From the NCBI GenBank assembly GCA_903813345.2, contig CAIIXF020000009.1:20983759-21043758 (forward strand): a DNA stretch of 60,000 nucleotides, given 5' to 3'. The stretch is from Owenia fusiformis. Taxonomy: Eukaryota > Annelida > Polychaeta > Sabellida > Oweniidae. Below the pieces are notes generated by a model. The model did no database searches. It was given only the letters and a program-made list of their open reading frames with translations, and was not told the DNA's origin. Numbering within the stretch: position 1 is the stretch's first letter; each line of letters begins with the position of its first letter. The position numbers and the translations under genes were made by a program. Positions 1-12,700 of the stretch are shown here, piece after piece.

Positions 1-562
1 CCTTCAGATAAAGCAAAAAAGTAATTTTGCAATTACTAAATCCATGTACTTTATATTTTGAACAGGCTATCAGTGGCATAGCCAGAAAGAAAAAGCGACA
101 AGGCAAAAAATGTATTATAAAAAAAAGCAACAAGGTGTAAAATTCCAAGATATGTCAGAAATATGAATAACGCAAATTATTTGTCTGAAATATGAACGTA
201 AAGTTAGCCAAGATAAAACAACATTTAAGTATGAACTTAGTTGATGGTGGCAACTGGCAATAGAAGAGCATAATGATACCTCTTTCGTGATGAGATAATG
301 CACAATTGAATTAACTTCATTATTAGAACATCTCTCTTAAAAAAGCTTTGTCTCTCTCATTTAGGCTACACTACAGGCTATAGAACTATACATATATGTA
401 TACTGCAATTCAAATACACTGTATAACTATCTCAATGCACTGAAAACTGTGCAATGATTAATCTTTGTAAATGCACAGCATTCATACATTTCATTCTGGT
501 TGGTTGAGACACACTTGGTATATTTGAATATATTTTAGTAAGTTGCATAATATGAGGGGAGT
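1..562. other. AT-rich non-coding DNA
   Basis: No convincing coding exon, splice structure or RNA gene was seen. Short open frames here show no recognisable protein signature. Confidence 0.5.
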
Positions 563-746
563 CAGGCCCATAGCAAGGGGAATTCGAGCAAATCCTCCCT
601 GCCAAAATTCTTTCAAAACCATGCAGTTTTTCACCTTATTTAATTAAGCACTTTCAAGTAATTTTGGGCCAAGGTTGTCAAATGTGAATCCCCTTGGATT
701 TTTTTGAAAAGTGAACCCACCTAGGTAAAAGTTGGCTATGGACCTG
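563..746. mobile_element. Small MITE with caggcccatagc termini
   Basis: A 184-bp non-coding element begins caggcccatagc and ends gctatggacctg, which are inverted copies with one mismatch. Its right half is repeated, diverged, at about 49690-49777, so it is a dispersed family. No clear target-site duplication was found, so the superfamily is not assigned. Confidence 0.55.
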
Positions 747-1181
747 GTAGTCTACTTACACAATCAAGGTAGACCAAGTAGAATGATTATTTTACTTGAC
801 CATGTGCAATTACATGGCTTCCATACTGATGTTAGTCGTAAACAGGAGGATGTAGACCTACCTTAAATCAATATACAATATATGTACATACATTAGTGGA
901 TGAAATTGGATACTCAAGAGACTTATTGTTAATGATAGTCAATAAGTGTCAAAATTCCACCAAATTGTTATATTTTTTAATTCACTGTGATATTGATCTG
1001 TATTTCACCAGATTTGTGATTTAAATTTGTTGATGTATTCTAGATTTTCTAGTTATTAGACCCACTTGTTATATTTCCCATGGTCCATTTATTGATAGTA
1101 CTTTCAAAGTGAAGCCCATTTTATTTGAAGAGAAGTTATTTTCTGTCAACAGATGTGTTTTAAACATTTCCTATTTTCATG

Positions 1182-1345
1182 TCACCAACAAAAGTGACGA
1201 CATATTGTTATAGTATCCAACTTTATTGTGGACTGTGTTCGGTTGTTAGTGTTTAGCATTTGGTTGTTGGTGTTTGACATTCGGCATGGTGACATTTTGC
1301 ATGTTAATGGCTTGTGTATAATATATTAACCTGAATGTTGCCTTG
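1182..1345. repeat. Dispersed repeat, copy 1
   Basis: This block shares a long diverged match with 18922-19085. Both run from a tcacca...acatattgttat segment to a shared gtgacattttgcatgttaat stretch. It has no coding capacity and is an interspersed repeat of unknown class. Confidence 0.55.
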
Positions 1346-2201
1346 TATCTAGTTCAAACCTCTTGTTTTTTCAAATTAATATCCCATGGTCTATTCATTG
1401 AATGTTTTTTAATCCTCTATAATTTGTGGGAATATTGTTGTATAATGATCTCAAATTACTTAAAGAATAAAGATCGAGATTCTATGATTCATGGCGCAAT
1501 ATATGATGACAGGATAATTCATTGTTGAGTAGTGATTAAGCTCTTTGGTAATGGCTAGAATAAAAAAAAAATCACGTCATATTTGATTATATTTACCATA
1601 AATCATAGAATCGAGGTCTTTAAATTGTTACGATTCTAATATGATAAACAAGCCAGAAACTGTTTACATTCATGAAATTTGGAGGTCGTATGTACTTGTT
1701 TATTGACCAGTAAATCAATTATGTTATTGTCACATGCATATCATATTAGAATCATTGTTATAAATTAAATATGTTATCCAAGATTTATGCTTTTAGTAAA
1801 TTAAAAATACATTTATATTAGATTTAATTTGATGTACTTCAGAAGCTAGCATGGTTTTACTGAAAAATTAGGAAGCACGTCAGATATTCTTAACCCAATG
1901 ACATGTGTTATTTTCTTGAGAACATCAAATCTTAAATTTCAGTAAAATAACACTAGCTTTTGTAACTTCCCGAAAAATGTAAATAAATTATTGCCAAAAA
2001 TATAATAAAAATATACAATATATTGTACACTTTATTTGTCTGATTTTATTTACAAGTTTAATACATTTATATTTACATGTACATTTACATCAGGTTGCTA
2101 CATGTATATTATACAGAGCTTGAATTCATTAATAAAACTGCCTGGCTGACTGTTATTCAATGGAGACGAAGTACATGTACTTATCTTCTTCACAGAAATT
2201 G
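1346..2201. other. AT-rich DNA with small foldbacks
   Basis: No gene was seen. Several short inverted pairs occur (around 1474 with 1601, 1634 with 1740, and 1848 with 1946), suggesting decayed foldback elements. Confidence 0.4.
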
Positions 2202-2595
2202 AACAAGTTCACCATCCCATTACACACCCTATGCAGATGGAGCCTATGGGAAATATTTGGTGTGGCAACAAGTTCACCATCCCATTACACACCCTATGCA
2301 GACGGAGCCTATGGGAAATATTTGGTGTGGCAACAAGTTCACCATCCCATTACACACCCTATGCAGACGGAGCCTATGGGAAATATTTGGTGTGGCAACC
2401 AGTTCACCATCCCATTACACACCCTATGCAGACGGAGCCTATGGGAAATATTTGGTGTGGCAACAAGTTCACCATCCCATTACACACCCTATGTAGATGG
2501 AGCATATAGAAATATTTGGTGTGGCAACAAGTTCACCATTCCATTACACACCCTATGCAGACAGAGCCTATGGGAAATATTTGGTGTGGCAGGAA
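2202..2595. repeat. 65-bp tandem array, about six units
   Basis: The unit contains accctatgcag, agcctatggg and aaatatttggtgtggcaa. The accctatgcag motif recurs at 2226, 2291, 2356, 2421, 2486 and 2550, a period of 65 bp with 64 in the last step. Sixty-five is not a multiple of three, so all frames stay open across it and give misleading ORFs. The unit matches the terminus of the transposon immediately to its right and of the related element at 22333-22979. Confidence 0.85.
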
Positions 2596-2834
2596 TGAGA
2601 GTTTGGTGCAGAGGTAAAAGTCATTTTTGAATTTAAATTTGTGATATTTGCTTGGGACGCTGTATAAAAAATAACAATTTCGAACTGTAGGTAAGGAAAA
2701 GTTAAATGCATCCTGTGTCGCTATTTCAGAAATGTAACATATTTTATAAATTAAATTAAAAAATGATTTATTATTTCTGCACCAAAAGCTCATTGCTGAC
2801 GCACCTAATATTCCCACAGGCTCCATCTACATGA
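2551..2834. mobile_element. MITE of the accctatgcag family
   Basis: The left end reads accctatgcagacagagcc. The right end carries the inverted counterpart, with tattcccacaggctcc and a diverged outermost part. A larger, better-preserved relative lies at 22333-22979. The interior is AT-rich and non-coding. The tandem array at 2202-2595 looks like repeated copies of this element's left terminus. Confidence 0.6.
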
Positions 2835-3484
2835 CGAGTTACAATACATCTTCATGGTTGTTCAATCATAGTTCTCTGACACCTGTATAGGATAGAAAAG
2901 GACCAGAAAATTGACTTTGTATTTTAAATCTGGTGGAACATGCTCCTCTATGATATAACTTTATTTTCTCGGTCATTTTTAATTAAAAAAATAATGATCA
3001 GTTGGTCAGAGTGTTTCATATGCATGAGTTAATCTAAATTAATTCCAGTGCTATACCATGTTATGATACATGGGAACATTTCAGCCCCTAATTTCATAAT
3101 ATATTTCACCCTATGATATCGTTCTTGACCAATCAGTACATGCCGAGTTCAGTCCCTATCAACTCAATTCATGTCATCTTTCATTAGTATGTCATTCTTG
3201 AACAATTCGGTCCATATAATAATAGCACCTCATGCTTCTAAGAGGGTTAAACCACACAATTCCTAAGGGACATGCATGAATGTGTAATTATATTTATGAC
3301 CCCCAGGGATTACTATTCCCCTCTCAATTGTTCTTTCCAGGACCAAGAATCAAATAACAACTATTTTACTTACACTCAATCAGACAATTGCAAGTAAACA
3401 GTTACAAGTACAAAGGGAGAATTAATCCCCAGAGGACCATAATTCTACACATACATTCATGTCATGTTCTCTTTGAAACATGTA
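2835..3484. other. Non-coding DNA downstream of LST8
   Basis: No gene or clear repeat was recognised. It lies beyond the 3' end of the minus-strand LST8 gene and its duplicated terminal exon copies. Confidence 0.4.
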
Positions 3485-3734
3485 GCTTAACTTCCATATA
3501 TAATTTATTCTCGAACCTCATCTCTAAATGCCAAGCATATGACAGCCTTTTGGTGGCCATTGTATTCTCTTTTAACTTCACCTGATTCAATGTTCCAGAG
3601 ACCCACAATGTGCTTAACTTCCATATAAATTATTCTCGAACATCATCTCTAAATACCCAACATATGACAGCCTTTTGGTGGCCATTGTATTCTCTTTTAA
3701 CTTCACCTGATTCAATGTTCCAGAGACCCACAAT
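3485..3734 (-). pseudogene. Two tandem copies of the LST8 last exon
   Basis: The last coding exon of LST8 (3755-3873) sits in a 125-bp unit that is repeated twice more downstream. The stop-codon segment ttattctcgaac occurs at 3505, 3630 and 3755, exactly 125 bp apart. On the minus strand both extra copies keep the frame for the C-terminal WD segment, including [15 protein letters not shown] and the final RE followed by TAA. They begin at the LWN motif and lack the upstream SSDNMAR coding sequence and the original acceptor. No pyrimidine-rich acceptor is visible, so they are probably exon relics rather than alternative last exons. Copy 1 is closer to the parent at LAF; copy 2 reads WVF. Confidence 0.8.
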
Positions 3735-3754
3735 GTGCTTAACTTCCCTATAAT

Positions 3755-6700
3755 TTATTCTCGAACGTCATCTCTAAATGCCAAACATATGACAGCCTTC
3801 TGGTGGCCACTGTATTCTCTCTTAACTTCACCTGACTCAACGTTCCAGAGCCGCGCCATGTTGTCTGACGAAGCTGCAACAAAATCACAATCTGGATAAA
3901 AGCAGCTATTGGATGACAATGTAAGGATGGAATATCTGTTAAACTTGTTTTGTAACTTTTGCAGCCTTTTAATATTCATTCCTTGTTTTATATGTTTTGG
4001 CTGTAGACAAAACTTCAAAGATTCAATTTCTTTATTCTATAAATGTTGGAAAAGTTTATATTTTGCTGCTAGAATGTATGTCTGCTGCTTTGTCATGGTA
4101 TGGTATACATAGCTTGTGAATTTGTGATAATGGACTGGTTTGGTATTCATTTTTATTTCAAATCACCCATGTCTTTCATATCTATCCATAACCAATACTC
4201 CATTTGAGTAACAAGAAGCCCTTTAATTTCAAAGTTGAAGAAGAACATACCAGTGATGATGTACTGAGAGTCACTACTGAAGTCACAGTCCCACACCCAA
4301 CGTTGATGGTTATCCTTAAGTTCGGTCATGAGAGAGAAATCTGCAGTGCGCCATATCCTCACAGTTCCATCTGCTGATGTTGTGGCCAGCAAACTGCAAG
4401 CATAATGAAACAAATATCATGAGTTTAATGCTATTAGTGCCAGTATAATTTTGTGACACATTTCATTTCCAAACAAAAGAGAAAATTTTGAATTAAAGTT
4501 GAGAATAAATATTAAACAAGGCATTAAAATGCAAAATGCTGCCAACCACAAACCGCAGATTGCCAACCCCCGTCACGAAAAAGTGATGACATAAAAAATT
4601 CCAATATTTTGAGCAGGTATTTAGAACAAATTCTAATGAATGGAAACTATGGTATGTTTAATTGTTTACTTACGTAGAATCTGGACTGAAGAGACATTTG
4701 AGTACATATTTCTGGTGGGCCTGTATCTTAGATTTGGGGTGCAGTTGGGTGGACTCATCGCCCCTGCCTCCGGTCAATGTCCAGATATAACAGTTACCCT
4801 AAAAGCAATATATGCCTTATATAATTCTATAAGGCGTGACATTAGCGTTGCTACAGAGGCCCATGTTATTGTAGTTATATTGATGATTTTGTTAATCAAT
4901 TAAACGAAAAGACTAAAAAGGCCCACAGCCAGCTAGTACTGATCCAGGCCATACACTATTTGAATTTTGATTTGAATGATATGTATAAATAATTACATTT
5001 TTGGCTTCACTTGCAAAAAATGAATGTACAGTAAAACCTTTGTACTGTATATTGATCATATTTTTGCGTTATTTTTGAGTAAAACATTGAGTGTTGGTAG
5101 GTGTTCACTACAGAGAGGGCAATTTATACAGAAGTCAGTAGAGTATATACAGAGGAAATTTTGTCTAATAGAGACAGGTATTCACTAGAGAGAGATAGGT
5201 GTTCACTAAGACATGTTTTACTGTATATAAAACAGAATAAATATTTGATCATAATCACACTACCCTACCTCGATAGCGCATGCGCGAATTTATATGATAG
5301 TTGAAGAAAGAATGTAAATAATATCGTTTTAAATTTTAAAATATTTGATATGTCATAGTACACGGTACACAGTTGCAAAAGTTGATCAATACAGGGTACA
5401 AGGAATGTAAATTGTTCAATAGTACAGGGAGCGAGAAAGTAAGCTGATTATACAGACATACTATGTCCCGATCTCATGTACATTTACGTTGCAAACAGTG
5501 AAAATAATGCTAAAAGGCCGCCTGTTGATGCTTAGAGATGTCATCAATTGTTATTTAATCCAAATAAAGTAAACATTATTTTGTAGATTTAGACACGGGC
5601 TTTCAGGTCGTATATGCATTTTAGTCATTAAATTAACAAGAACGCTAGATTGTACGTGTTACTAGGGTATCAAATTGAAATGAAATAACGAAATTAAATA
5701 TGAACACGTTAATGATAAATGACTATCCGCTATCAGGATTAATGACTATCCGCTATTCAGAATACTTAGATTGCCTGAACTGCATGTAAAGAATCTTTCT
5801 ATATAACCCCTTGAATGGTCTAATTCACTACCGTCCTCAAAAAGCGATCATTTAAAATATTTTGTTCAAAATACCATCATGCCACGACTTGAGAGCATTT
5901 TGTTCTTCACGATTTCCTGTAGCGCTGATATGACGTCGTATGTCTCTAGCTCTATTATTGTAAAAAACTAATACCAGTTCGTCGCATGAGAATAACTTTG
6001 TACTATCTCACATTTTTACGGAACTGAGAAATCAAGGTTTGAAAGTTTAGAGGTCTGTATCTTACTTAGTATTGCTATGTGAAACTTGATTTTTTGTATG
6101 TCACCTGGTCTCACCCTAGAGATATCTTATATGAAATATCATACCTTGAAACAATTTACAAGATCCTTTTTTAAAACTATGGAAATGGAGTTGATACAAT
6201 TTCCCACCGGAATAACAGCTTATTTCTAATTTCAAATTGTCATATCTGATATCAACTGTTTCAACCAATCAACTCTCTAAGAATTGTTCATGTGACTTGC
6301 AAAACTTGGAGTTATAACAATCTTATATTAAAACAAAGTATGCCAATATGCATGTTATTGTATCTAGAATGAAAAATAATGTTTTGCTTTGTAAAAAAAT
6401 CTTCAAAAACCAAAGAATATTATTTAATAAAATAAAGAAAATTCAATTTATAAAACTTTAAAATCAATTTCTCAAATAAGTACAATTATTTCTTAATTTT
6501 GGAATCTCAGGACACCCTTCAAAAAGAATTTATTGCCTTTGAAACTAAGGCAGAAATACAATGCATTGAAACCAATGATGCCAGTACGGTCCCCCACATA
6601 TTTCCCTCGGTATAAACCCTGTTGCCTAAACCTCCCAGCACATTACAATGTAGCCCCTAAGGGCCGGTCCGCTGGTCATTATCAGGTTATTTTTGATACA

Positions 6701-9700
6701 GACCAGTTGATTTTTTCACTGGGTATAGGAGAATAACATTGCAACTGGTCCGTAATTCCATTTTGACCAGCAGGTTTCAGATTTTTAGGGCCTAAGACAT
6801 AACCAACTTTTATTACATGCACATGGAAGAAATTTGAAAATAGAAAAATAATTTCTAATTCATTTTAGATTAATGAAAGTGATGAGACCTCGATTTAGCT
6901 AATCACATTTTGTTCATTGGGATGCAGCTATCATTATCCATTCATTTTCTGTTGTTTGCTACTCTGTGGAGTACAATTGGGAATTGAAGCAATTGTAGAA
7001 ATGGAGACTAAGAGTGGCTCTTTGTAAAGAAATTGAACCAATTTGTTACTTTTCCAAAATAAAATGTAGATGATCTAAAAACAATGATCCTAAAAATGCA
7101 AAAGAAAGGACAAATCTGAAAAACATACTAGTAATAAAATAACTAAAAAGATCCCAGATGTTCAGTGAAAAGTGCAAAGTAAATCATAGATGAAAATAAA
7201 ATAAAATAAGTGTTTTAAGGGACTATACTAACATAAAGATAACTCCTTATTGATATACTAGTAGTGTATGGTCAGTAAAAGTTAAAGCTAGTTTAAATAG
7301 ATTTAGCTTTTTTCCACAAACTATAAAACATCATTTTGAAAGAGATTTCAATAGTATACAGACAGTGATTGCCTTTGAGCAATGTAGTGCAAAATATGTC
7401 AGTTACTATTTGTTTTGATTACTATATCTAGTATATAACCTATTATTATGTACTCTATTTGAAGAAACAAATAAGTAGTCTTTCATTTTCAACATTTAAT
7501 GATGACAGCTTCGTATATGCATTTCTATTGCATTTGGCCATTCAAACCCCTATAAGACCTGGTAGCAGGGAAGATAAAGGGTACTTTTGACTGCTCACAT
7601 GATCTAATTAACTGGTCATTTGTACTTTTCATCTTCCCTGGTAGCTGAAACTAACATAAGAGTATATTAGTCTCAGCTGGTAGCAAGGATTTAGGTTTTC
7701 GAGGAAATTAGTAATTCTATTTCATATCATGTGGCCATGAATAATCCAATGAGCATCCATAATACAAAGAGTAATTGAGGGCATATAATTTGAATATGTA
7801 TGGGATTAAACATACTGTATCATTTTTTTTTTGATCTACTTGTAATAGTTCTAAAACTAAAACATGAAAGGCCAGGCATGCAAACTGGCATGGTATTGTG
7901 TTACAAAACATTATTTCATTCTAGATACAATAACATGCATATTGGCATACTTCGTTTTAATATAAGATTGTTATAACTCCAAGTTTTGCAAGTCACATGA
8001 CCAATTCTTAGAGAGTTGATTGGTTGAAACAGTTGATATCAGATATGACAATTTGAAATTAGAAATAAGCTGTTTGTCTGGAGATGGTACAATTTCACAC
8101 TGAATTCTAGCTTAATGAGAGGGAATTGAGATGGGGCATGTATCTGAGATGAAAGCCTGTGTTTCAAATAGTAAAATTCCATGTCTATCTCAATTTTTTT
8201 GAAAATGGCAGTTAGTACAAAGTTATTCTCACGCGACGAGTTGTAGTCTTATATGACGTGTTGAATGTCAGATGTTTTTGGATGGTATCTGCTCCAGTGA
8301 TTTTGCATTTAATCATGAAACGCTCATCACAAGACACCTCTAAACAAACATTATCCTCTTTGTGACAAGAGGGAAAATGTTTCACAATATGTTATGCTTC
8401 TGGGACGATTTTTTTGCATCTTAAGATTTTAGAAAAACAATTAATTCACAAAAATACAGTTGAATAACATACTGGAAAACGTATCCACATATAACACGAT
8501 GACACGCAGTTTAAATAACAGTTCACTTGGTTTTTTGTTTCATATCAATGTAACATTTTCAAAGGGAAACTTATATGCTCCCTGTACGTTGATAGATTTA
8601 CTGAAATGTATCGTGTATTGCATTGAGTTTTGCTTCACTGTGCCCACTATTATCTATCTTTGGCTATAGTGGTTTTTTGCCAACAATATTCTACAAACTG
8701 CTTGATGAATCAATTCAATGTCTGGTAGAACACTATAAATAAATGTAAAATGTATTTTACGTTCAGAAATATGGAATTAAACCCACGTCCTCCATTTGTA
8801 ACTTAGCTGTACCCTGTTTCCCTTTTAATCGTGGTCACGTGGTAGGGTAGTGTGATAATTATAATTAATAAAAAGATACCTTATTGTTGACAGCAGCCAT
8901 GTATGTACCTTCTGGATCAATGGAAATGGACTGAATTGCTGCATCAGGTTCAGGAATCTGAATACAAAGAAATCCAGAGATTAAATACATAATGGAGTGA
9001 ATAAACAATGTTTTATCAATGACTTACTGTATCAAGTCTCTGTAGAACATAAGTTCGCTTTCATTATCATTCATTATATTTTTCCATGAACCTTTGAATT
9101 TTTAGAAATGGCAACAAATGATATGAGACAATTTAATGTACTAGTACATTAAATATGTGATAGGCTATGTGAATTGATATCAATGATAAAGCATATGAGA
9201 TTATAAATGAAATATAACTTTCAGGCAAACAATACAGTTGGACAATGGTCAAGTTCCACCACATCAAACATACATGTTCACCTTTTCAACTCTTTTTCAA
9301 ACAGAATACAACCATAAAGAAATATATTCAATCTATATTTCAATATTCTATCCCATTGTCACTTACAAGTTGTTCATTGTGGTCTGTTTTCAAGTCCCAT
9401 ATATGAATAGCACCACTTTGGTCACCAACAAATAACTCTCCCTAAATGTAGAAAACATTCAGTCAAAAGTCATGAATTACATGCCGTACATGTACAATTT
9501 TTCAACTATTAAGCTTTGTTGACTGACCTGCATGCCCGTAGCCAGCTTTTTGTAAGGGGGGCTCGAACCTCCCCCCCGCAACCCCCCGCAACCCCTCCCA
9601 AAAAAAATGCCCCATGCTAAACCAAGTCCCTTTTGTATAGTAAAGGACAGTGGCGGATTCGGAAGCTAAGAAGGGGGGACCCACACTTCAATTCATGAAA

Positions 9701-12700
9701 AAATATCCGCGCTTGCGCTGAAAAACTTTTTAGGGCCCTAAAACCAAAATTTGGACCAACAATTAGAAAATCTATGGCACGTTTTTTGAAAATTTGGCCT
9801 AACATTGAAAAAACAAGGCCCAAAAAGGTCAAGTTATGCCCAATAAGGACCAGTCAAGAGAAAAAATTTTAGGGCCCTAAAACCAAAATTTTGGCCAAAA
9901 TTCTGAAAATTCATGGCCTGTTCTTTGAAAATTTGGCCTAAAATTGAAAAAATAAGGCCAAAAAACATCAAGTTATGCCAAGTTATGCCAAAAATGGCCC
10001 ATTTAAGAGGCCCTACAATATTTTTGGGCCAACATTTTTTTCTGGGCCCATCCTTTGGCCGCACAGAAAACCTTTTAGGGCCCTAGAACCAAAATTTAGA
10101 AAATTTATGGCACGTTTTTTGAAAATTTTGCCTAAACTTGAAGGCCCAAAAAGGTCAAGTAAAAATGTCAAGTAAAGGCCAACTAAAGAGGCCCTACAAT
10201 GTTTTTGGCCCAACATTTTTTAGGCCCATCCTAGGGCCGCGCGTAAAATGTTAAGGGCCCTAAAACCAAAATTCGGGCGAAAATTCTGAAAATTTATGGC
10301 CCGTTTTTTGAAAATTTGGCCTTAAATCGAAAAAAAAGCTCCAAAAGGTCAATTAATGCCCAAAGAGGCCCACTAAAAAGCCCCTACAATATTTTGGGCC
10401 AACATTTTTTTCTGGGCCCACCCTATGGGCCCTCTCCTAGAACCAAAATTTGGGCCTATATTTTGAAGATTTATGGCCCGTTTTTTGAAAATTTAGCCTA
10501 AAATTGAAAAAATAAGGCCCAAAAAAGTCAAGTAAAGGCCAACTAAAGAGGCCCTACAATATTTGTGGTCCAACATTTTTTTTCTGGGCCCATCCTAGGG
10601 CCGCGCGTAAAATTTTTTAGGGCCCTAAAACCAAAATTGGGGCCAAAATTTTGAAAATTAATAGCCCGTTTTTGAAAATTTGGCCTGAAATTGAAAAAAT
10701 AAGGCCCAAAAGGTCAAGTAATGCCCAAAAAGGCCCACTAAAGAGGCCCTACAATATGTTTGGGCCAACATTTCTTTCCGGGCCCATCCTAGGGCTATGT
10801 TTAACAAAGGACGATCATAAAAATGAGGGAAAGGGGCACAAATATGTCCATGAAAAAAAGTGGGCCAACTTTTGAAAAATAATGCCCAAATTCGAAAAAC
10901 AATGCACAGTAATGCCAGTTTTAAAATCTTAATTGCCCAGTGAATGTGGGGAAGAGCAAGTTTTTCTTCAAGGAAGCAAAAAGGTAGGTCCACATTTTTT
11001 TCAGGAGATATCAGGGGGGGCTCGTCCGAGCCCCCCCTGGCTACAGGCCTGACCTGGCTAGGTCAAATGGTTCACATGGGTTTGAGCTGTTTTCTAATGT
11101 TGGGATTTGTACTTCCTCATGTATATGATGGCTGGTAAAAGGTCACTCAGATTTCCCATACCATGAAACTTGAATGGATTAATGATCAATTACATACTGA
11201 TAAACAATCGTCTTTTTAATAACCTTAATTTCTTTTTGGTGGTTTGGCAGAAATACATCAATAATTTTCATTGCATTATGAACACAGACTCGGACTAATT
11301 TGTCTTTTTCATTCATCATCATATTTTCAAGTTTTTTAATTTCATTTGTGACACTGGATAACTACTGAACATTATTAGCCTTAGGCAATATTGAGATTTC
11401 TAAAGCATTTTAACAGTACCTGGTTGGGATGTAAGCAGACACAGTTAACTGGAGCATTTACTTGAAATATTCTTTGGCACTGTAGATTGCGTGACCTAAA
11501 TATACAAGCATAAAACATCTTAAAATTTTGGATATATTTTAACTTACAGGGGTATAAAAATATAAATATTCAAAATCTAAAATCTTAATATTATTCACAT
11601 AATCAGTTGACAGACAGTCTTAGACTTCAGGGTTACCAAATTTTATATGCAGTGGATTCACTACTGTAGCTGCAGGCAACAGGCAATTTTCATCAGTTGT
11701 TTTCACAAAATCAACAGTTGTCTTGAGGGAGTTTTCAACTTTCCATATTAAAATCATGATTTCCATTAATTACCTGTTGTTTTCATTTATTTAGCCTGTT
11801 GTGAGAATTCTAGTGAAACCCCTGATATGACACATTTTAGGCCCAATATCAAAAAACATTCCAATGCTCTAAATCATACCTGAGATCCCATATTCTTGCA
11901 GAGCAGTCTTCCCCTCCACTGTACATCCATTTGCCTTCATCATGGAAGCCAACTGCAGTTACATTCTTAGATATGCCGTCATAGTTGATCAATGGATTGG
12001 GATTATTAGAGTTCAAGTCATACATACGAATATGCTGATAGCCTAAAATATAAGGTACAGTATAACTATATGTGTACATGGACTCTAAAGAAGATGGCCA
12101 TCTTGTTTCAAAATAGCAGAAAGGAAAGGGAAAACATGTGAAATTGCTTGAACCACATCTGGATGTACCCAAAATCTTTGAAAACTTGAAAATAATGCCT
12201 TTGATTGGACATAGAGTTGGTCATGTACAGAGACAGACTTGTATTCCACAGTGAAAAATACCTCTGTTAAACATGAAAAATAAGCAATGAAGGGATCACA
12301 GTGATTATATCGAAAAAAAACATAAACATTTTAGATACACAATATTTGCATATTTTGGATTCCTGGTAGTGTGGCTATCATATGTGTGATGACCTCTTAT
12401 ATTTTGATGTGTTTATGACCTGAAACTCCTTAAGTTATAAGAGGCCATATATTTACCGCAGAAAAACTGTAATCTGTTATACTTAAATGTATTTTCCACG
12501 GTTGATTTGTTTTTTGAGGTTGATTGACTCACAAAAATCCTGACAATACTGATTCCCACAATGTGGTTGGGTCGTGCTACATGTAACCTACCTGCTGCTG
12601 ATATAAGTTGCCTATCAGGGGTGATATCAAGTGCATTCACTTGCTGTGTGACATTAAGGAAAATGTCATATAGTAATTAACTAACACATACAAATGTATG

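Noticed and set aside
2160-2630. A 156-codon frame with 65-bp-derived peptide repeats.
   Set aside because: The repeat period is not a multiple of three, all three frames are open, and the sequence is a transposon terminus array.
3485-3734. The extra LST8 exon copies as functional alternative last exons.
   Set aside because: The first in-phase AG lies in a purine-rich context without a pyrimidine tract; kept only as a finding to test.
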